Shown here: one piece after another, positions 53,953-63,855 of the stretch | How the letters are laid out: every line of letters starts with the position of its first letter | How positions within the stretch are numbered: the stretch's first letter is position 1 | Source: Nostoc sp. 'Peltigera membranacea cyanobiont' 210A | GTDB taxonomy: Bacteria > Cyanobacteriota > Cyanobacteriia > Cyanobacteriales > Nostocaceae | DNA length: 64,000 nt | Assembly: GCF_002246015.1 (NCBI RefSeq) | Contig: NZ_NOLJ01000012.1 | Span: 7,455 to 71,454 of the forward strand | Reading direction: 5' to 3' | Notes under the pieces: model-generated | What the model saw: only the letters and a program-made list of their open reading frames with translations | Databases searched by the model: none | Told to the model about the DNA's origin: nothing | Position numbers and translations under genes: made by a program

Positions 53953-54480
53953 TCAGCGAATGAACATTTGTGTGAAGTAGATTGCGCCTTGACTGTTTTT
54001 GGCGACACCAATCCCCGTCAAATTATAATTACCTCTAATATTGGCAAGATGCCCTGGACTTTTGAGCCAACCTTGCACAGCGACTGTAGCAGGATCGCTA
54101 TGTCCCTGGTTGTAAGCGACATTTTCAGCACCTGAACTGTAAGAAACACCGGTTGCATTAAGACGTTGTGAAAATCCATTATGTCCAAAGGGAACAGTAC
54201 CATTAGCCATGTTCTTACTGTGAAGCCTAACTTGATTATCGATGGCAGAATTACGAGTCAGTGCTGGTAGCCCTTGAGAAGCTCTGTAGTTATTGATTTG
54301 GTTAAAAATCGACTGTTCTAGAGCAGCAGTGTCCATGCTATTTGCTGCAACTTGATTAGTGTTATTCGATACATTTGAAGGTGCTGACGTACAAGCTGGA
54401 TTTGTTACAGAAGTAGCGATCGCTGCACTACTGAGAGCAAGAGTGCCTAAAATAACGTTGTAAACTATTTGCTTGATCAT
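53953..54480 (-). CDS. secreted CAP-domain protein 2
   Basis: 175 residues with a signal peptide (VILGTLALSSAAIATSVT) and a CAP domain aligned throughout with its neighbour: LEQSIFNQINNYRASQGLPA, VRLHSKNMANG, FGHNGFSQRL, GAENVAYNQG, GWLKSPGHLANI and YFTQMFIR. A tandem duplication is likely. Two Cys are present near the mature N-terminus. The second differs mainly in the linker after the signal peptide. Confidence 0.9.
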   Translation of the reverse strand: MIKQIVYNVILGTLALSSAAIATSVTNPACTSAPSNVSNNTNQVAANSMDTAALEQSIFNQINNYRASQGLPALTRNSAIDNQVRLHSKNMANGTVPFGHNGFSQRLNATGVSYSSGAENVAYNQGHSDPATVAVQGWLKSPGHLANIRGNYNLTGIGVAKNSQGAIYFTQMFIR

Positions 54481-54907
54481 TTGTTGGTAGTAAACTTTTA
54501 GACAATGTAACCAACTAATATCAATGTGACAAATTGCTTATAGGTCTAAATAGCTCTATTTGTAGGCTTTTTTGCTCAAAAACTACTAGTAGACGTTTAA
54601 ATTCACGATTTAACGCAAAAATGTTACTATTTAACCAATAGTTGTCTTCTACCATTAGTATGATTCTTCTTATCTCCGATTCTGCATTTAGACTACCACA
54701 TAGTGTAATTACTAGATTTTTTGTAATTTATGAGTTTCAGATTATGCTTAATTATCTTCATTAATTCAGCTATTTTACTGTACTTAAGTATTTTAAATAG
54801 CTTTTTTATGTCAAAAAAACAGTAAAAACCGATTGTGACAGTTCAAGATACGGAATGTCGGATAAAAATGGCTGGATTGATTCAGCAAAATTTCTACGTA
54901 ATTTAAA
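54481..54907. other. 427-bp intergenic region
   Basis: AT-rich promoter region of the CAP gene and of unknown transcripts. No ORF or structure recognised. Confidence 0.5.
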
Positions 54908-55195
54908 CTAGCTTTGTTTGAGGGTTTCTAACTCTTCCTGTACCACGCGCAACACCCGTGCAATATATTCTGTACGCCACTGTTCCCGTTCCTTGGTTAC
55001 TTTTACATCCGGCTCGTAAGCTTCAATCTCACTAGCCGATAAAATACCTTTCACCTCTAGCAACCGTTCAATGGTGTCTAGCCGCTCATGCAGCACGGAT
55101 ACCTCACCAGTCAAAGCCATGACGATCGCTAACAATTTATCAGTTTGCGGATTTTCTAAGTAAACAGGTCGTTTACCCTTGGCTATTTTTGTCAT
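54908..55195 (-). CDS. small coiled-coil protein, unknown
   Basis: 95 residues, highly charged and helical. The central part LLAIVMALTGEVSVLHERLDT and the C-terminal RVLRVVQEELETLKQ form amphipathic helices suited to coiled-coil pairing. The ATG at 55195 follows weak upstream sequence. It lies downstream of the methyltransferase gene on the same strand with a repeat-containing 134-bp gap. No family recognised. Confidence 0.6.
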   Translation of the reverse strand: MTKIAKGKRPVYLENPQTDKLLAIVMALTGEVSVLHERLDTIERLLEVKGILSASEIEAYEPDVKVTKEREQWRTEYIARVLRVVQEELETLKQS

Positions 55196-55329
55196 CCTAA
55201 TACCAATTCTCCAAAAATAAGACTAGACATACAAAACGAGGAAAGCCAGATAAAATCTGACTTTCTCAATTACGAATTACGTTAGCGTAGCAGGCCATAG
55301 CCCATTACGAATTACGAAACTTTCTCTGC

Positions 55330-56487
55330 TTACTTAGTTGCAACAACCACAAACCAAGTGCCTTGGGTGGCTGAGTTACGATTTGGAAATATACCATTAG
55401 TTTCTTTTGCTTTCCATGCCCCATTCGGGACAAATTTCTCGAATGTCTTATCTGCTGAAAAACCAGCCTCAGTAACTAGCGGCATCAAATCTAAATCGCG
55501 TACAGCACTCCAGAAAGGTTCGTTGTTGTTAACGGTTTCCCCATCAGACATAAACTGTGTATAAAGATCCATGTGATGATACAGGGGTGCTTCTAGATGA
55601 ATCATCATGCCACCAGGAGCCAGTAGACGATAAGACTCTTGCATAACTTTACGCACAGATGACGGGGGGATTTCATGCAGCAAAATGTGAGAAACCACTA
55701 AGTCAAATGATTCATCGGGGAAGTTAGTATGTTCAGCATTTTGCTGAGAGAAGTGTACCCGTTTTCCTAAGGCTTCGGCTCTTGCATGAGCATAACGCAG
55801 TATAGATGCGCCTATATCTATAGCATGGACTTCCGCATCTGGGAAACCATCTACATAGGGTAATGTGCTATTGCCAATAGAACATCCCATATCGAGGATT
55901 TTTCTCGGTTGAAAGTTGGGAAACTCTGCTAAAAGGTAGTTTTGGACTATAGATAGCCCCATATCATCATTGAGCGGCCCCAACCAACCGAGTCCATAAA
56001 CGTAAGCGCCACGATCGTAGGTTGCACCGGCTGCAACATCATCAGCAGTGAATTCACTGTGATATCCTCCTGGCATACAGTGAATGTCTACAGCCTTTTG
56101 ATAAGTAGGTATTTGAAAATTTGGATCGAGGGTTAAAGTACCCAGTTCACCACCCTTATCTTTGGCACGCTCTATCAACTCTGGCAGTTGTCTGTCAACG
56201 TTGGCATTGACAGCATCCCATAACATTTCCTGATTGATGCGCTTCAGGGCAGTAGTCCAGCGATAATAGGGTTCGTGCTGCATTACTTCCCGAATTTCGT
56301 AACGATTCTGGGGAGGACGCTGATGTTCTTGTTCAAACTTTGGCTTGGCTAGTTTTTCATAAATTTCTTTATTACCAGGAATGATATTCCTGAAAACGTG
56401 CATTTTCAGACTTTGCACAAAGTTTTGGCGTGCCAACTCGTCGTGAGTGGGTTGCGGTAACATTGGGTGTTGAAATTGTCGATTCAT
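55330..56487 (-). CDS. class I SAM-dependent methyltransferase with N-terminal helical extension
   Basis: 385 residues. The first 190 are a helical, His-rich region (for example FEQEHQRPPQNRYEIREVMQ and VDIHCMPGGYHSEF) without a recognised domain. The methyltransferase domain follows: motif I ILDMGCSIGNST at 197-208, the acidic AIDIG strand, HFSQQNAEHTNFPDESFDLV (motif II) and SHILLHEIPPSS. The substrate is unknown. trpB ends 31 bp upstream on the same strand, so the two may be co-transcribed. Confidence 0.85.
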   Translation of the reverse strand: MNRQFQHPMLPQPTHDELARQNFVQSLKMHVFRNIIPGNKEIYEKLAKPKFEQEHQRPPQNRYEIREVMQHEPYYRWTTALKRINQEMLWDAVNANVDRQLPELIERAKDKGGELGTLTLDPNFQIPTYQKAVDIHCMPGGYHSEFTADDVAAGATYDRGAYVYGLGWLGPLNDDMGLSIVQNYLLAEFPNFQPRKILDMGCSIGNSTLPYVDGFPDAEVHAIDIGASILRYAHARAEALGKRVHFSQQNAEHTNFPDESFDLVVSHILLHEIPPSSVRKVMQESYRLLAPGGMMIHLEAPLYHHMDLYTQFMSDGETVNNNEPFWSAVRDLDLMPLVTEAGFSADKTFEKFVPNGAWKAKETNGIFPNRNSATQGTWFVVVATK

Positions 56488-56518
56488 TATTGTTTTTTCC
56501 CAAATATTTTATGTAGAT

Positions 56519-57754
56519 TTACCCTGGATACAATAACTTGACTACCGTTTGTACATCTTTGTCACCACGTCCAGAGCAGTTAATTACAATCCGAGGACTG
56601 CCGGTTAGCTGGGGACAGAGGGTTTCGAGATAAGCGATCGCATGGGCTGTTTCCAATGCCGGGATAATCCCTTCCAATTTCGATAATTGCTGAAATGCCG
56701 CCAAAGCCTCTGCATCCGTCACACTATAGTATTCAGCGCGACCAGTATCTTTTAAATAGCTATGTTCTGGCCCCACACCGGGATAATCTAACCCCGCACT
56801 AATTGAGTGTGCCTCAATGATTTGCCCATCTTCATCTTGCAGTAGGTAGCTCATAGCTCCGTGCAATACACCAATTCGCCCTTTTGTCAAGGTAGCTGCG
56901 TGTTTTTCGGTATTGACACCTTCCCCAGCTGCCTCAATTCCAATGAAGCGTATAGAAGATTCATTCATAAACTCATAGAATAGTCCCATCGCATTGGAAC
57001 CACCGCCGACACAAGCCAAGAGAATATCAGGTAATCCACCCCACTTTTCCATTGCTTGGGCGCGGGTTTCTTCGCCGATTACTGCATGGAAATCACGTAC
57101 CATCATCGGGTAAGGATGAGGCCCTGCTACCGAACCCAGGATGTAGTGAGTTGTTTCCACATTTGTCACCCAATCGCGGATGGCTTCAGATGTAGCATCC
57201 TTCAAAGTTCCGGTTCCCGCCTCCACTGGACGCACTTCTGCCCCCATCAGCCGCATTCTAAAAACGTTCAAAGCTTGGCGTTCCATGTCCTGAACACCCA
57301 TGTAAATTATGCATTCCAGCCCAAAACGAGCGCACACTGTGGCTGTAGCAACTCCATGTTGTCCGGCACCCGTTTCAGCAATAATCCGCTGCTTACCCAT
57401 GCGTTTCGCCAACAATACCTGACCAAGGGCATTATTGATTTTGTGAGCGCCAGTGTGATTTAAATCTTCACGTTTCAAGTAAATTTGTGGCCCGGTGCGA
57501 TCGGGTCGGGCATAATGAGCAGTCAGGCGTTCAGCAAGATACAATGGTGTCGCACGTCCTACATAGTCTCGTAACAACTGCTGTAATTCTGCTTGAAAAC
57601 CAGGGTCATTGCGGTATTGCTGATAAGCTGTTTCTAATTCAGCCAAGGCAGGCATGAGCGTTTCAGGTACATACTTACCGCCAAAGCGTCCGAAGCGACC
57701 TAGCGTATCTGGAACCTGAGCAGTTGAATTTGGAGATAGGGGAGTGGTAGTCAC
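56519..57754 (-). CDS. trpB: tryptophan synthase beta chain
   Basis: 411 residues. [15 protein letters not shown], the PLP Lys105 in [19 protein letters not shown], the [12 protein letters not shown] catalytic region (Glu), [21 protein letters not shown] (phosphate site) and the [13 protein letters not shown] segment are all in place. It joins indole and serine to make tryptophan with TrpA. The trpA gene is not in the window. Only the methyltransferase gene follows on the same strand. Confidence 0.97.
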   Translation of the reverse strand: MTTTPLSPNSTAQVPDTLGRFGRFGGKYVPETLMPALAELETAYQQYRNDPGFQAELQQLLRDYVGRATPLYLAERLTAHYARPDRTGPQIYLKREDLNHTGAHKINNALGQVLLAKRMGKQRIIAETGAGQHGVATATVCARFGLECIIYMGVQDMERQALNVFRMRLMGAEVRPVEAGTGTLKDATSEAIRDWVTNVETTHYILGSVAGPHPYPMMVRDFHAVIGEETRAQAMEKWGGLPDILLACVGGGSNAMGLFYEFMNESSIRFIGIEAAGEGVNTEKHAATLTKGRIGVLHGAMSYLLQDEDGQIIEAHSISAGLDYPGVGPEHSYLKDTGRAEYYSVTDAEALAAFQQLSKLEGIIPALETAHAIAYLETLCPQLTGSPRIVINCSGRGDKDVQTVVKLLYPG

Positions 57755-57953
57755 AGGCTGTTTTTGATGACGGGAATGACTTAATTATTATAGAAAAGTC
57801 TGAAGCATATCTGGGGAATGGGGAATTGGGAATGGGAGAATAATAGTCCTAAAAACTTAGCTTGGTGAGGCTTTTGTTATTCTCGTGCAGAAGATGAGAA
57901 TGAGAGTAATGGCATTGTCAGCGGAAATGATAGACTTCGTGCAAAAGTCCCTA

Positions 57954-58026
57954 ACACCCCACCCCCAGCCCCTCCACGCTTGCGGGGAGGGGAGCGTTTG
58001 CTTTACTCAAATGCGGGGTGGGGTTC
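57954..58026. repeat. GC-rich palindromic repeat related to the pdxA-tail repeat
   Basis: It starts ACACCCCACCCCCAGCCCCT and ends GCGGGGTGGGGTTC, with GCGGGGAGGGG in the middle. It shows the same order of words as 47084-47154 with diverged inner spacers. Confidence 0.75.
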
Positions 58027-58078
58027 TTTATTTTTTATTTATGCAAGAGGTGTAATGGCATTGTCAGTAGAAACAATG

Positions 58079-58234
58079 CAATACGGTTCGGTTAAGGTTT
58101 TTTGATGAAAATTCTAGATCGCAAAGATGCGATAAATCATCACAAAGACGCGATAAATCGCCGTCTCTACAATAATCAGTCGTTTTGTCTTGACGGCGAT
58201 TCATCGCGTCTCTTGCCTTAACCGAACCGTATTG
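58079..58234. mobile_element. 156-bp MITE-like element with 19-bp perfect inverted ends
   Basis: CAATACGGTTCGGTTAAGG (58079-58097) and CCTTAACCGAACCGTATTG (58216-58234) are perfect inverted repeats. Between them GACGCGATAAATCGCCGTC and GACGGCGATTCATCGCGTC form a long hairpin arm with one mismatch. No open frame. No clear target duplication. Confidence 0.75.
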
Positions 58235-58261
58235 AGTACGCTGTAGTTTTCTTCCCGCGTC

Positions 58262-58315
58262 GGGAATGGGATTAGGTTTCGCCCTCTTCTTTTCCAGATG
58301 ACGCGAGAAGTCAGG
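58262..58315. repeat. degenerate right end of the 21454-21608 MITE family
   Basis: GGGATTAGGTTTCG...CTTTTCCAGATGACGCGAGAAGTCAGG aligns, with scattered mismatches, to the last about 60 bp of the intact element. The left half is missing. Confidence 0.55.
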
Positions 58316-58321
58316 AAGAAA

Positions 58322-60964
58322 TTAACCCAAAGCAGACTTTAATTCACTTTCTGCTTGTGCCAACGCATCTGGTAATTTACTTGCATCGCGTCCGCCGGCT
58401 TGGGCTAAGTTCGGTCTTCCACCGCCACCGCCGCCGCAGATTTTAGCGATCGCACCTACAAATTTACCAGCTTGCAAACCTTTTTTGTTCACTTCTGAAC
58501 TAAAAGCTGCAACTATACTCACTTTTCCTTCTTCAGGAACAGAACCCAGTACCACTGCACCGTTACCGATTTTTTGCAATAAGCGTTCGGCTGCGGTTTT
58601 TAATGATTCTGGATCGACATCTTCTAATTGGGCGACAATAATTTTATGGTCGCCTACGCTTTCTGCTGTTTGTAGCAAGCTGTCAGATTTAGCGATCGCT
58701 AACTGTACCTTTAAGGTTTCTAATTCCTTCTGGCTATTTCTCAGTTCGCTTTGCAGACTTGTAATTCTGTCTGGTAATTCTTCGGGTTTAACTTTAAAGC
58801 GATCGCTCAAATCTTTAACTACTTTATCCCGCAGATTCAGATAATCTAGGATTGCTGGCCCCGAAACGGCTTCAATCCGCCGCACTCCAGAAGCTACGCC
58901 AGCTTCCGAGATAATCTTGAACACGCCAATTTCAGCAGTGTTACTTACGTGAGTTCCACCGCATAGTTCCATTGATACGCTGGGGAAGTCAATCACGCGC
59001 ACTTCCTCGCCGTATTTTTCCCCGAACATGGCAACAGCACCCCTAGCTTTCGCCTCTGCTAAAGGTAATACTTCCACCTTTGCTGCATGGGCTTCAGCAA
59101 TCCAACTGTTTACCTGTTCTTCAACTTGTTGGACTTCCTCTGCTGTCAACGCGCGGGGACAGTTGAAGTCGAAGCGCAACCTATCAAAGGAAACCAGAGA
59201 ACCAGCTTGAGATATGCCCTCATCAACAATTTTCTTCAATGCCGCTTGCAATAGGTGCGTTGCGGTATGGTTAGCTTGGGCGCGACGGCGACAAGCCGGA
59301 TCAATTTGGGCTGTAACATTATCGCCTACGCGCAGTGTACCGCGTTCGATGCGTCCGAAGTGAACAAAGAAATCAGATTCTTTTTTAACGTCTTCTACCC
59401 GAACAACAATACCATCACCAGAGATATAACCGCGATCGCCGATTTGTCCCCCAGATTCAGCATAAAATGGCGTTTTGTCAAGGACAATTTGCACCTGTGT
59501 CCCCGCTTCTGCTTCCTCTTGGCAAACACCTTCTACTAATATCGCTTCGACTTTCGCAGTTGCAGCAGGTTGGGTATAGCCGATAAATTCGGTGACTTGG
59601 ATGTGTTCTGCTAGTTTGTCGAGGGAACCTTGTACAGTTAAATCGATGGTTTCATGTGCTGCTTTGGCACGTTCCACCTGCTTTTGCATTTCGGCATCAA
59701 ATCCCGCGTCATCGACTGTTAGATTATTTTCCTCGGCAACTTCTTGAGTCAGTTCGAGGGGAAATCCGTATGTATCGTAAAGAGTAAATGCACTTTCACC
59801 GCTAATTTGAGTTTCCCCTCGCTGTTTCACCTCTTGGATGATTTCTTCTAGAAGTTTTTCGCCTCTATCCAGAGTTCTGAGGAAATTCGATTCTTCACGT
59901 TGCAACTCAGCTTTAATTGCTGCTTCTCGTTGGCGCACATTAGGGTAAGCTGATTCCGAAAGAGCGATCGCAGTTTCAGCAACTTGGGTAGTAAATTCGC
60001 CAGAAATCCCAATTAACCGCCCATGACGCACCACCCGCCGAATTAACCGCCGCAGCACATAACCCCGTCCCACATTGGAAGCGCGAATTTCATCAGCAAT
60101 CATGTGGATAACAGCCCGAATATGATCGCCAATGACTTTTAAGGAAGTTTTAGTTTTTTCATCACTGCTGTGGTAATCAACACCAGCAATTTGCCCTGCT
60201 GTTTGGATAATTGGAAAAATCAGGTCAGTTTCGTAGTTATTGGGTACTTTTTGGAGAATTTGCGCCATTCTATCCAAACCCATGCCGGTGTCGATGTTCT
60301 TGTTTTGCAGTGGCGTTAAATTCCCGGAAGCATCCCGGTTATATTGCATGAAGACGAGGTTGTAAAACTCAATGAACCGGGAATCGTCTTCTAAATCTAT
60401 ATTTTCATCACCGCGTTCTGGGTGGAAGTCGTAATAAATTTCGGAACAAGGGCCACAAGGGCCAGTCGGGCCAGATACCCAAAAGTTATCATCTTCACCC
60501 AAGCGTTTAATTCTTGCTACCGGCACACCGATTTGATCGCGCCAAATTGCAAAAGCTTCATCATCATCTTCAAAAACGCTGACGACGAGATTTTGGGGGG
60601 AAAAGCCAAAGACTTGTGTAGAGATTTCCCAACCCCAAGCGATCGCTTGTTCTTTAAAATAATCACCAAAGCTGAAATTACCCAGCATCTCAAAAAACGT
60701 GTGATGCCGTTTGGTGCGTCCGACATTTTCGATGTCGTTGGTGCGGATACACTTTTGCGAAGTCGTAGCCCGCTTAAATTCTGGCGTGCGCTGCCCTAAG
60801 AATATTGGCTTAAATGGTAGCATCCCCGCGATCGTCAGCAGCACGGTTGGGTCTTCTGGCACGAGGGAGGCACTTGGAAGAATTTGGTGTTCCCGTTGGG
60901 CAAAGAAGTCGAGAAATATGTTGCGAATTTCGTTACCGCTTAGGTAGTGGGGATTTGAAGACAT
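58322..60964 (-). CDS. alaS: alanyl-tRNA synthetase
   Basis: 880 residues from the ATG at 60964 ([20 protein letters not shown]), the normal start; an in-frame extension to 61000 is not needed. Class II catalytic core ([21 protein letters not shown] segment, [13 protein letters not shown]), the tRNA-recognition region, the editing domain with its zinc ligands [10 protein letters not shown] and [13 protein letters not shown], and the C-Ala domain ending in [17 protein letters not shown]. It charges tRNA-Ala and hydrolyses mischarged products. Complete, no frameshift. Confidence 0.97.
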   Translation of the reverse strand: MSSNPHYLSGNEIRNIFLDFFAQREHQILPSASLVPEDPTVLLTIAGMLPFKPIFLGQRTPEFKRATTSQKCIRTNDIENVGRTKRHHTFFEMLGNFSFGDYFKEQAIAWGWEISTQVFGFSPQNLVVSVFEDDDEAFAIWRDQIGVPVARIKRLGEDDNFWVSGPTGPCGPCSEIYYDFHPERGDENIDLEDDSRFIEFYNLVFMQYNRDASGNLTPLQNKNIDTGMGLDRMAQILQKVPNNYETDLIFPIIQTAGQIAGVDYHSSDEKTKTSLKVIGDHIRAVIHMIADEIRASNVGRGYVLRRLIRRVVRHGRLIGISGEFTTQVAETAIALSESAYPNVRQREAAIKAELQREESNFLRTLDRGEKLLEEIIQEVKQRGETQISGESAFTLYDTYGFPLELTQEVAEENNLTVDDAGFDAEMQKQVERAKAAHETIDLTVQGSLDKLAEHIQVTEFIGYTQPAATAKVEAILVEGVCQEEAEAGTQVQIVLDKTPFYAESGGQIGDRGYISGDGIVVRVEDVKKESDFFVHFGRIERGTLRVGDNVTAQIDPACRRRAQANHTATHLLQAALKKIVDEGISQAGSLVSFDRLRFDFNCPRALTAEEVQQVEEQVNSWIAEAHAAKVEVLPLAEAKARGAVAMFGEKYGEEVRVIDFPSVSMELCGGTHVSNTAEIGVFKIISEAGVASGVRRIEAVSGPAILDYLNLRDKVVKDLSDRFKVKPEELPDRITSLQSELRNSQKELETLKVQLAIAKSDSLLQTAESVGDHKIIVAQLEDVDPESLKTAAERLLQKIGNGAVVLGSVPEEGKVSIVAAFSSEVNKKGLQAGKFVGAIAKICGGGGGGRPNLAQAGGRDASKLPDALAQAESELKSALG

Positions 60965-61208
60965 AGGTGTTTTTAACTTTAGGCTTGGGCGCAGCGGCAC
61001 TGGGTAAGTGTATTTTCATCAATAGCTTTATATATTCTTGCATTTTGTTTCATATTACTGCCAGCGAATTGTGCCAGTCGGTAAGCAAAATGCAGAGATT
61101 AGGACGCTTTTATACCGTTATCTAGCTCTAGTGGGATGCATAATTGGGTTTTAATGGTTAAGATTAATCCTTAAGAAATAATTTAATTTTTCCATTCGGA
61201 GGTAACAA

Positions 61209-61409
61209 ATGGCACTAAAACTGAAGGTATCAAATATTGCTTGTGAGGGATGTGCAGATACAATTACTGAGTCTATCCACGTTATGGAACCTGATGCCAA
61301 AGTGGATATTGATGTTAACGCTAAAACTGTCATAGTGGAATCCGCAGCTTCAGAGGAGTCAATCAAACAGGTGATTGTTGCTGCTGGTTACACTGTTGAA
61401 GGTTACTGA
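61209..61409 (+). CDS. copper-type metallochaperone (HMA domain)
   Basis: 66 residues, a single HMA ferredoxin-like domain with the CxxC metal site at Cys12 and Cys15 (NIACEGCADTITES). The CGGAGGTAAC ribosome binding site is strong. Cyanobacterial Atx1-type chaperones of this size deliver Cu(I) to P-type ATPases CtaA and PacS. The loop after the CxxC lacks the His of Synechocystis Atx1 that tunes copper release. No ATPase gene is adjacent, and the metal is not proven. Confidence 0.88.
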   Translation: MALKLKVSNIACEGCADTITESIHVMEPDAKVDIDVNAKTVIVESAASEESIKQVIVAAGYTVEGY

Positions 61410-62364
61410 ATCAGTTCTAACTTGTCACAGAAGTTTAGATTTTAATATCTCAGGCGACACTAACAAAATTTTTTATTTTTTCTGCCCTTCTACGCGCGGA
61501 ATGTAACTAATTTCCCCACATCCCCACATTAGGGGCAGATATTTAACATAAAGTTTTTTATTTAGCTTTTTTTTCTGGATTTATGATGTTGCAGCAAACA
61601 AAAAATATATGAATGAATTAACTAAATAAATAAACAAACAAACAGTTATAAAGCGTAGGCAGAAACCTTTTATTTCCCCTGCCAAAACGTTGTTAAACAA
61701 AGATTCATAACTCACTTAAATTATGAATCTTTCACCCTATAACTTTGCTCTATAAATGTAGGCAATATTGGTGAAAAAAAGCTACTAACCATAGTTGAAA
61801 GGAGTTTTGCTGTCTATTTGATTTGCATTATTTTTTGAAATTTCACTCCTACCTTGATACTCGATCAAAACCTGATTTCCAAATAAAAAGGCTGAGGTGT
61901 TCTATCGGAAATAATATTTTTAATTCAACCATGCAATTTGAGCTTTTGTAATTTGATGAAAAAACTTTATATTTTCTTTATTTTTCTACTTGAAAAGAAA
62001 TTTAACTGCCTAATCCGACGGTTATTACGAACTATTTATTTGGGTAATTTCATCAGAAAAATAGCACTTAAGAAACTACAGTAATCATTTTTATACATCT
62101 ATATAATATTCAGTATTTTTACTGTTTTAAAAACAAAGTGTAAAGAAGACATTAGTTGTCAGAAGCAGATATTTCAGAAAATGTAGTAGTAAATTTAAAG
62201 CCGTAAAAGGAGATTAACCTTAGAAAAATAGTGAAAGTTTGGTGTTTTGAAAAATATATATCAAAAAATTAACTTAGCCTAGAACATCATATTTAGTATT
62301 AGGCAAAAGCATTAAGTTACTCAATCTAATTCTTTAAAATTTAAATAGGATAAAAAATAAAGCA
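61410..62364. other. 955-bp region without a recognisable gene
   Basis: Very AT-rich. It contains a perfect 12-bp stem at 61699-61732 (AAAGATTCATAA / TTATGAATCTTT, 10-base loop). The 3' end is the promoter region of the diguanylate cyclase. No ORF of any length with a credible start. Confidence 0.5.
61699..61732. terminator. possible terminator hairpin
   Basis: A 12-bp perfect AT-rich stem with T3 after it, 290 bp downstream of the metallochaperone gene. It may also be the end of an unannotated small RNA. Confidence 0.4.
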
Positions 62365-63390
62365 ATGAATATTTCTATTCTGGTCTTTGGAAAAAATAAC
62401 TTTATCGCCACACTTCCAGATCAGATCCGTTATGCGACTGCTTTTAGTGTAGAAATTATAGACAATCTGAATCAGGCAGTATCGCAGATTCAAACAACAG
62501 CCCCCGATATAATACTTGTGCAAGCTAGCCTGGATGGCAGCATGGAACTGTGCGCTTGGTTGAAAGACCAGACAAAACTATCGTGGATATACTGTATTCT
62601 GTTTGAGGATCGTTCCCAACAGCTAACTGATAAAAATAAAGGTTGGCATAGAGAATTAGAGATGAGTGCTGCGGCATTAAAGCAAGGAGCCGATGCATAT
62701 ATTTGGCATCTTATTGAAGGAAAAACAGATTATAGCTTGGCAGAGTTGATTGCCAATCATGGACTAATACTTGCTCAATTGACAGTTGGCTTGCGGAAAG
62801 CACAAAAATACCGAGATTTGATTCGCGCAAATGATATGTTATCTGCGATCGCCTTAGCAGATTCGTTGACAGAATTAAATAATCGTCGTGCTTTAGAATG
62901 GGACTTGCCCAGACAAATTCAAAGAGCCAGGGCCCAAAAAACTTCCCTGAGTTTGATTATTCTGGATGTAGATCATTTTAAGAAAGTTAACGATACTCAC
63001 GGGCATTTAGTAGGCGATCGCATCTTGCAAATATTATGTCAACGTTTGCGTCATAATCTACGTTGTCAAGATACAGCATTCCGCTATGGTGGCGAAGAAT
63101 TTGTAATTCTTCTAGCTAACACTACCGATGAGGAAGCACTATTAGTAGCCCGTCGTCTCAATCGCGTAGTCAGCGACGAACCATTTGCACTCAACAATAA
63201 ACTGACAATTAATATCACCATTAGTTTGGGTACAGCTTCTCTACAAGCTGAGGATGATGAGAAAGGAGAGAGTCTGCTATATCGTGCCGATCAATGTCTG
63301 TTACAGGCTAAAACTTCTGGGCGTAATCGGGTGATTAACTCGAACTACCTATCTCATCATGGCTCACATTTGAAAGCTGTTTCTTCGTAA
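62365..63390 (+). CDS. diguanylate cyclase with degenerate receiver domain
   Basis: 341 residues. Residues 1-135 look like a receiver that has lost its phosphorylation site (ILVFGKNNF instead of an acidic pair; IILVQASLDG where the phosphoacceptor Asp should be). The GGDEF domain covers about 170-335 with LADSLTELNNRRALEW, IILDVDHFKKVNDTHGH, the active-site GGEEF, and an inhibitory RxxD site (RCQD) just upstream. It should make c-di-GMP and be feedback-inhibited. The ATG at 62365 has no clear ribosome site. The c-di-GMP-binding candidate ComFB is also in this window. Confidence 0.9.
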   Translation: MNISILVFGKNNFIATLPDQIRYATAFSVEIIDNLNQAVSQIQTTAPDIILVQASLDGSMELCAWLKDQTKLSWIYCILFEDRSQQLTDKNKGWHRELEMSAAALKQGADAYIWHLIEGKTDYSLAELIANHGLILAQLTVGLRKAQKYRDLIRANDMLSAIALADSLTELNNRRALEWDLPRQIQRARAQKTSLSLIILDVDHFKKVNDTHGHLVGDRILQILCQRLRHNLRCQDTAFRYGGEEFVILLANTTDEEALLVARRLNRVVSDEPFALNNKLTINITISLGTASLQAEDDEKGESLLYRADQCLLQAKTSGRNRVINSNYLSHHGSHLKAVSS

Positions 63391-63855
63391 AAGTGAGGAG
63401 AGTTTAATCAGACATTGAATCATGAACGGCTCAGATTAACAATTTATTTGGATACTAATCTTACTTTCAAAAGTGCGATCGCCTGAATTAAAGTCTTTAT
63501 TCATACATTGTATCCTACATAAATATATTGATAATTAGTTAGACAGTTCATAGGTTTGGGAATACTGAAAATTAGGGTAATGGATTGCTGCAATCCGTTG
63601 ATTTAGCTATACTTCCAGCCTTTCCCCTAAAGCACAGTCTTTCCAGGATTTTAGATATTATGACAACTGTTCAAGTTACATACGCAGGTCTAGAGATAGA
63701 AACGCCCCATTGATTTTAGGACACATGAATTTCTTTTTAGCGTTTGATGTGTGCTTCTATCGTTCTGAATTAGCGTTTGAAATTAGCCCTAAAATAGCCT
63801 GATGGAAATAGTGAAACCCAACATTATATTAGGTTAATGGTGGGTTTCACAGAAT
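63391..63855. other. 465-bp intergenic region
   Basis: AT-rich, no credible ORF. A hairpin at 63811-63850 lies before the partial gene at the right edge. Confidence 0.5.
63811..63850. terminator. inverted repeat after the right-edge gene
   Basis: GTGAAACCCA / TGGGTTTCAC, a perfect 10-bp stem with a 20-base loop, five bases beyond the stop of the minus-strand gene. There is only a weak T run, so it may be a dispersed repeat acting as a terminator. Confidence 0.5.

Larger units (their letters stand above)
57755..58321. other. repeat-rich intergenic region
   Basis: It contains GGGGAAT heptamers (about 57814-57838), a palindromic repeat related to that in the pdxA 3' end (57954-58026), a 156-bp MITE-like element (58079-58234) and a truncated end of the MITE family of 21454-21608 (about 58262-58315). 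No ORF. Confidence 0.8.
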
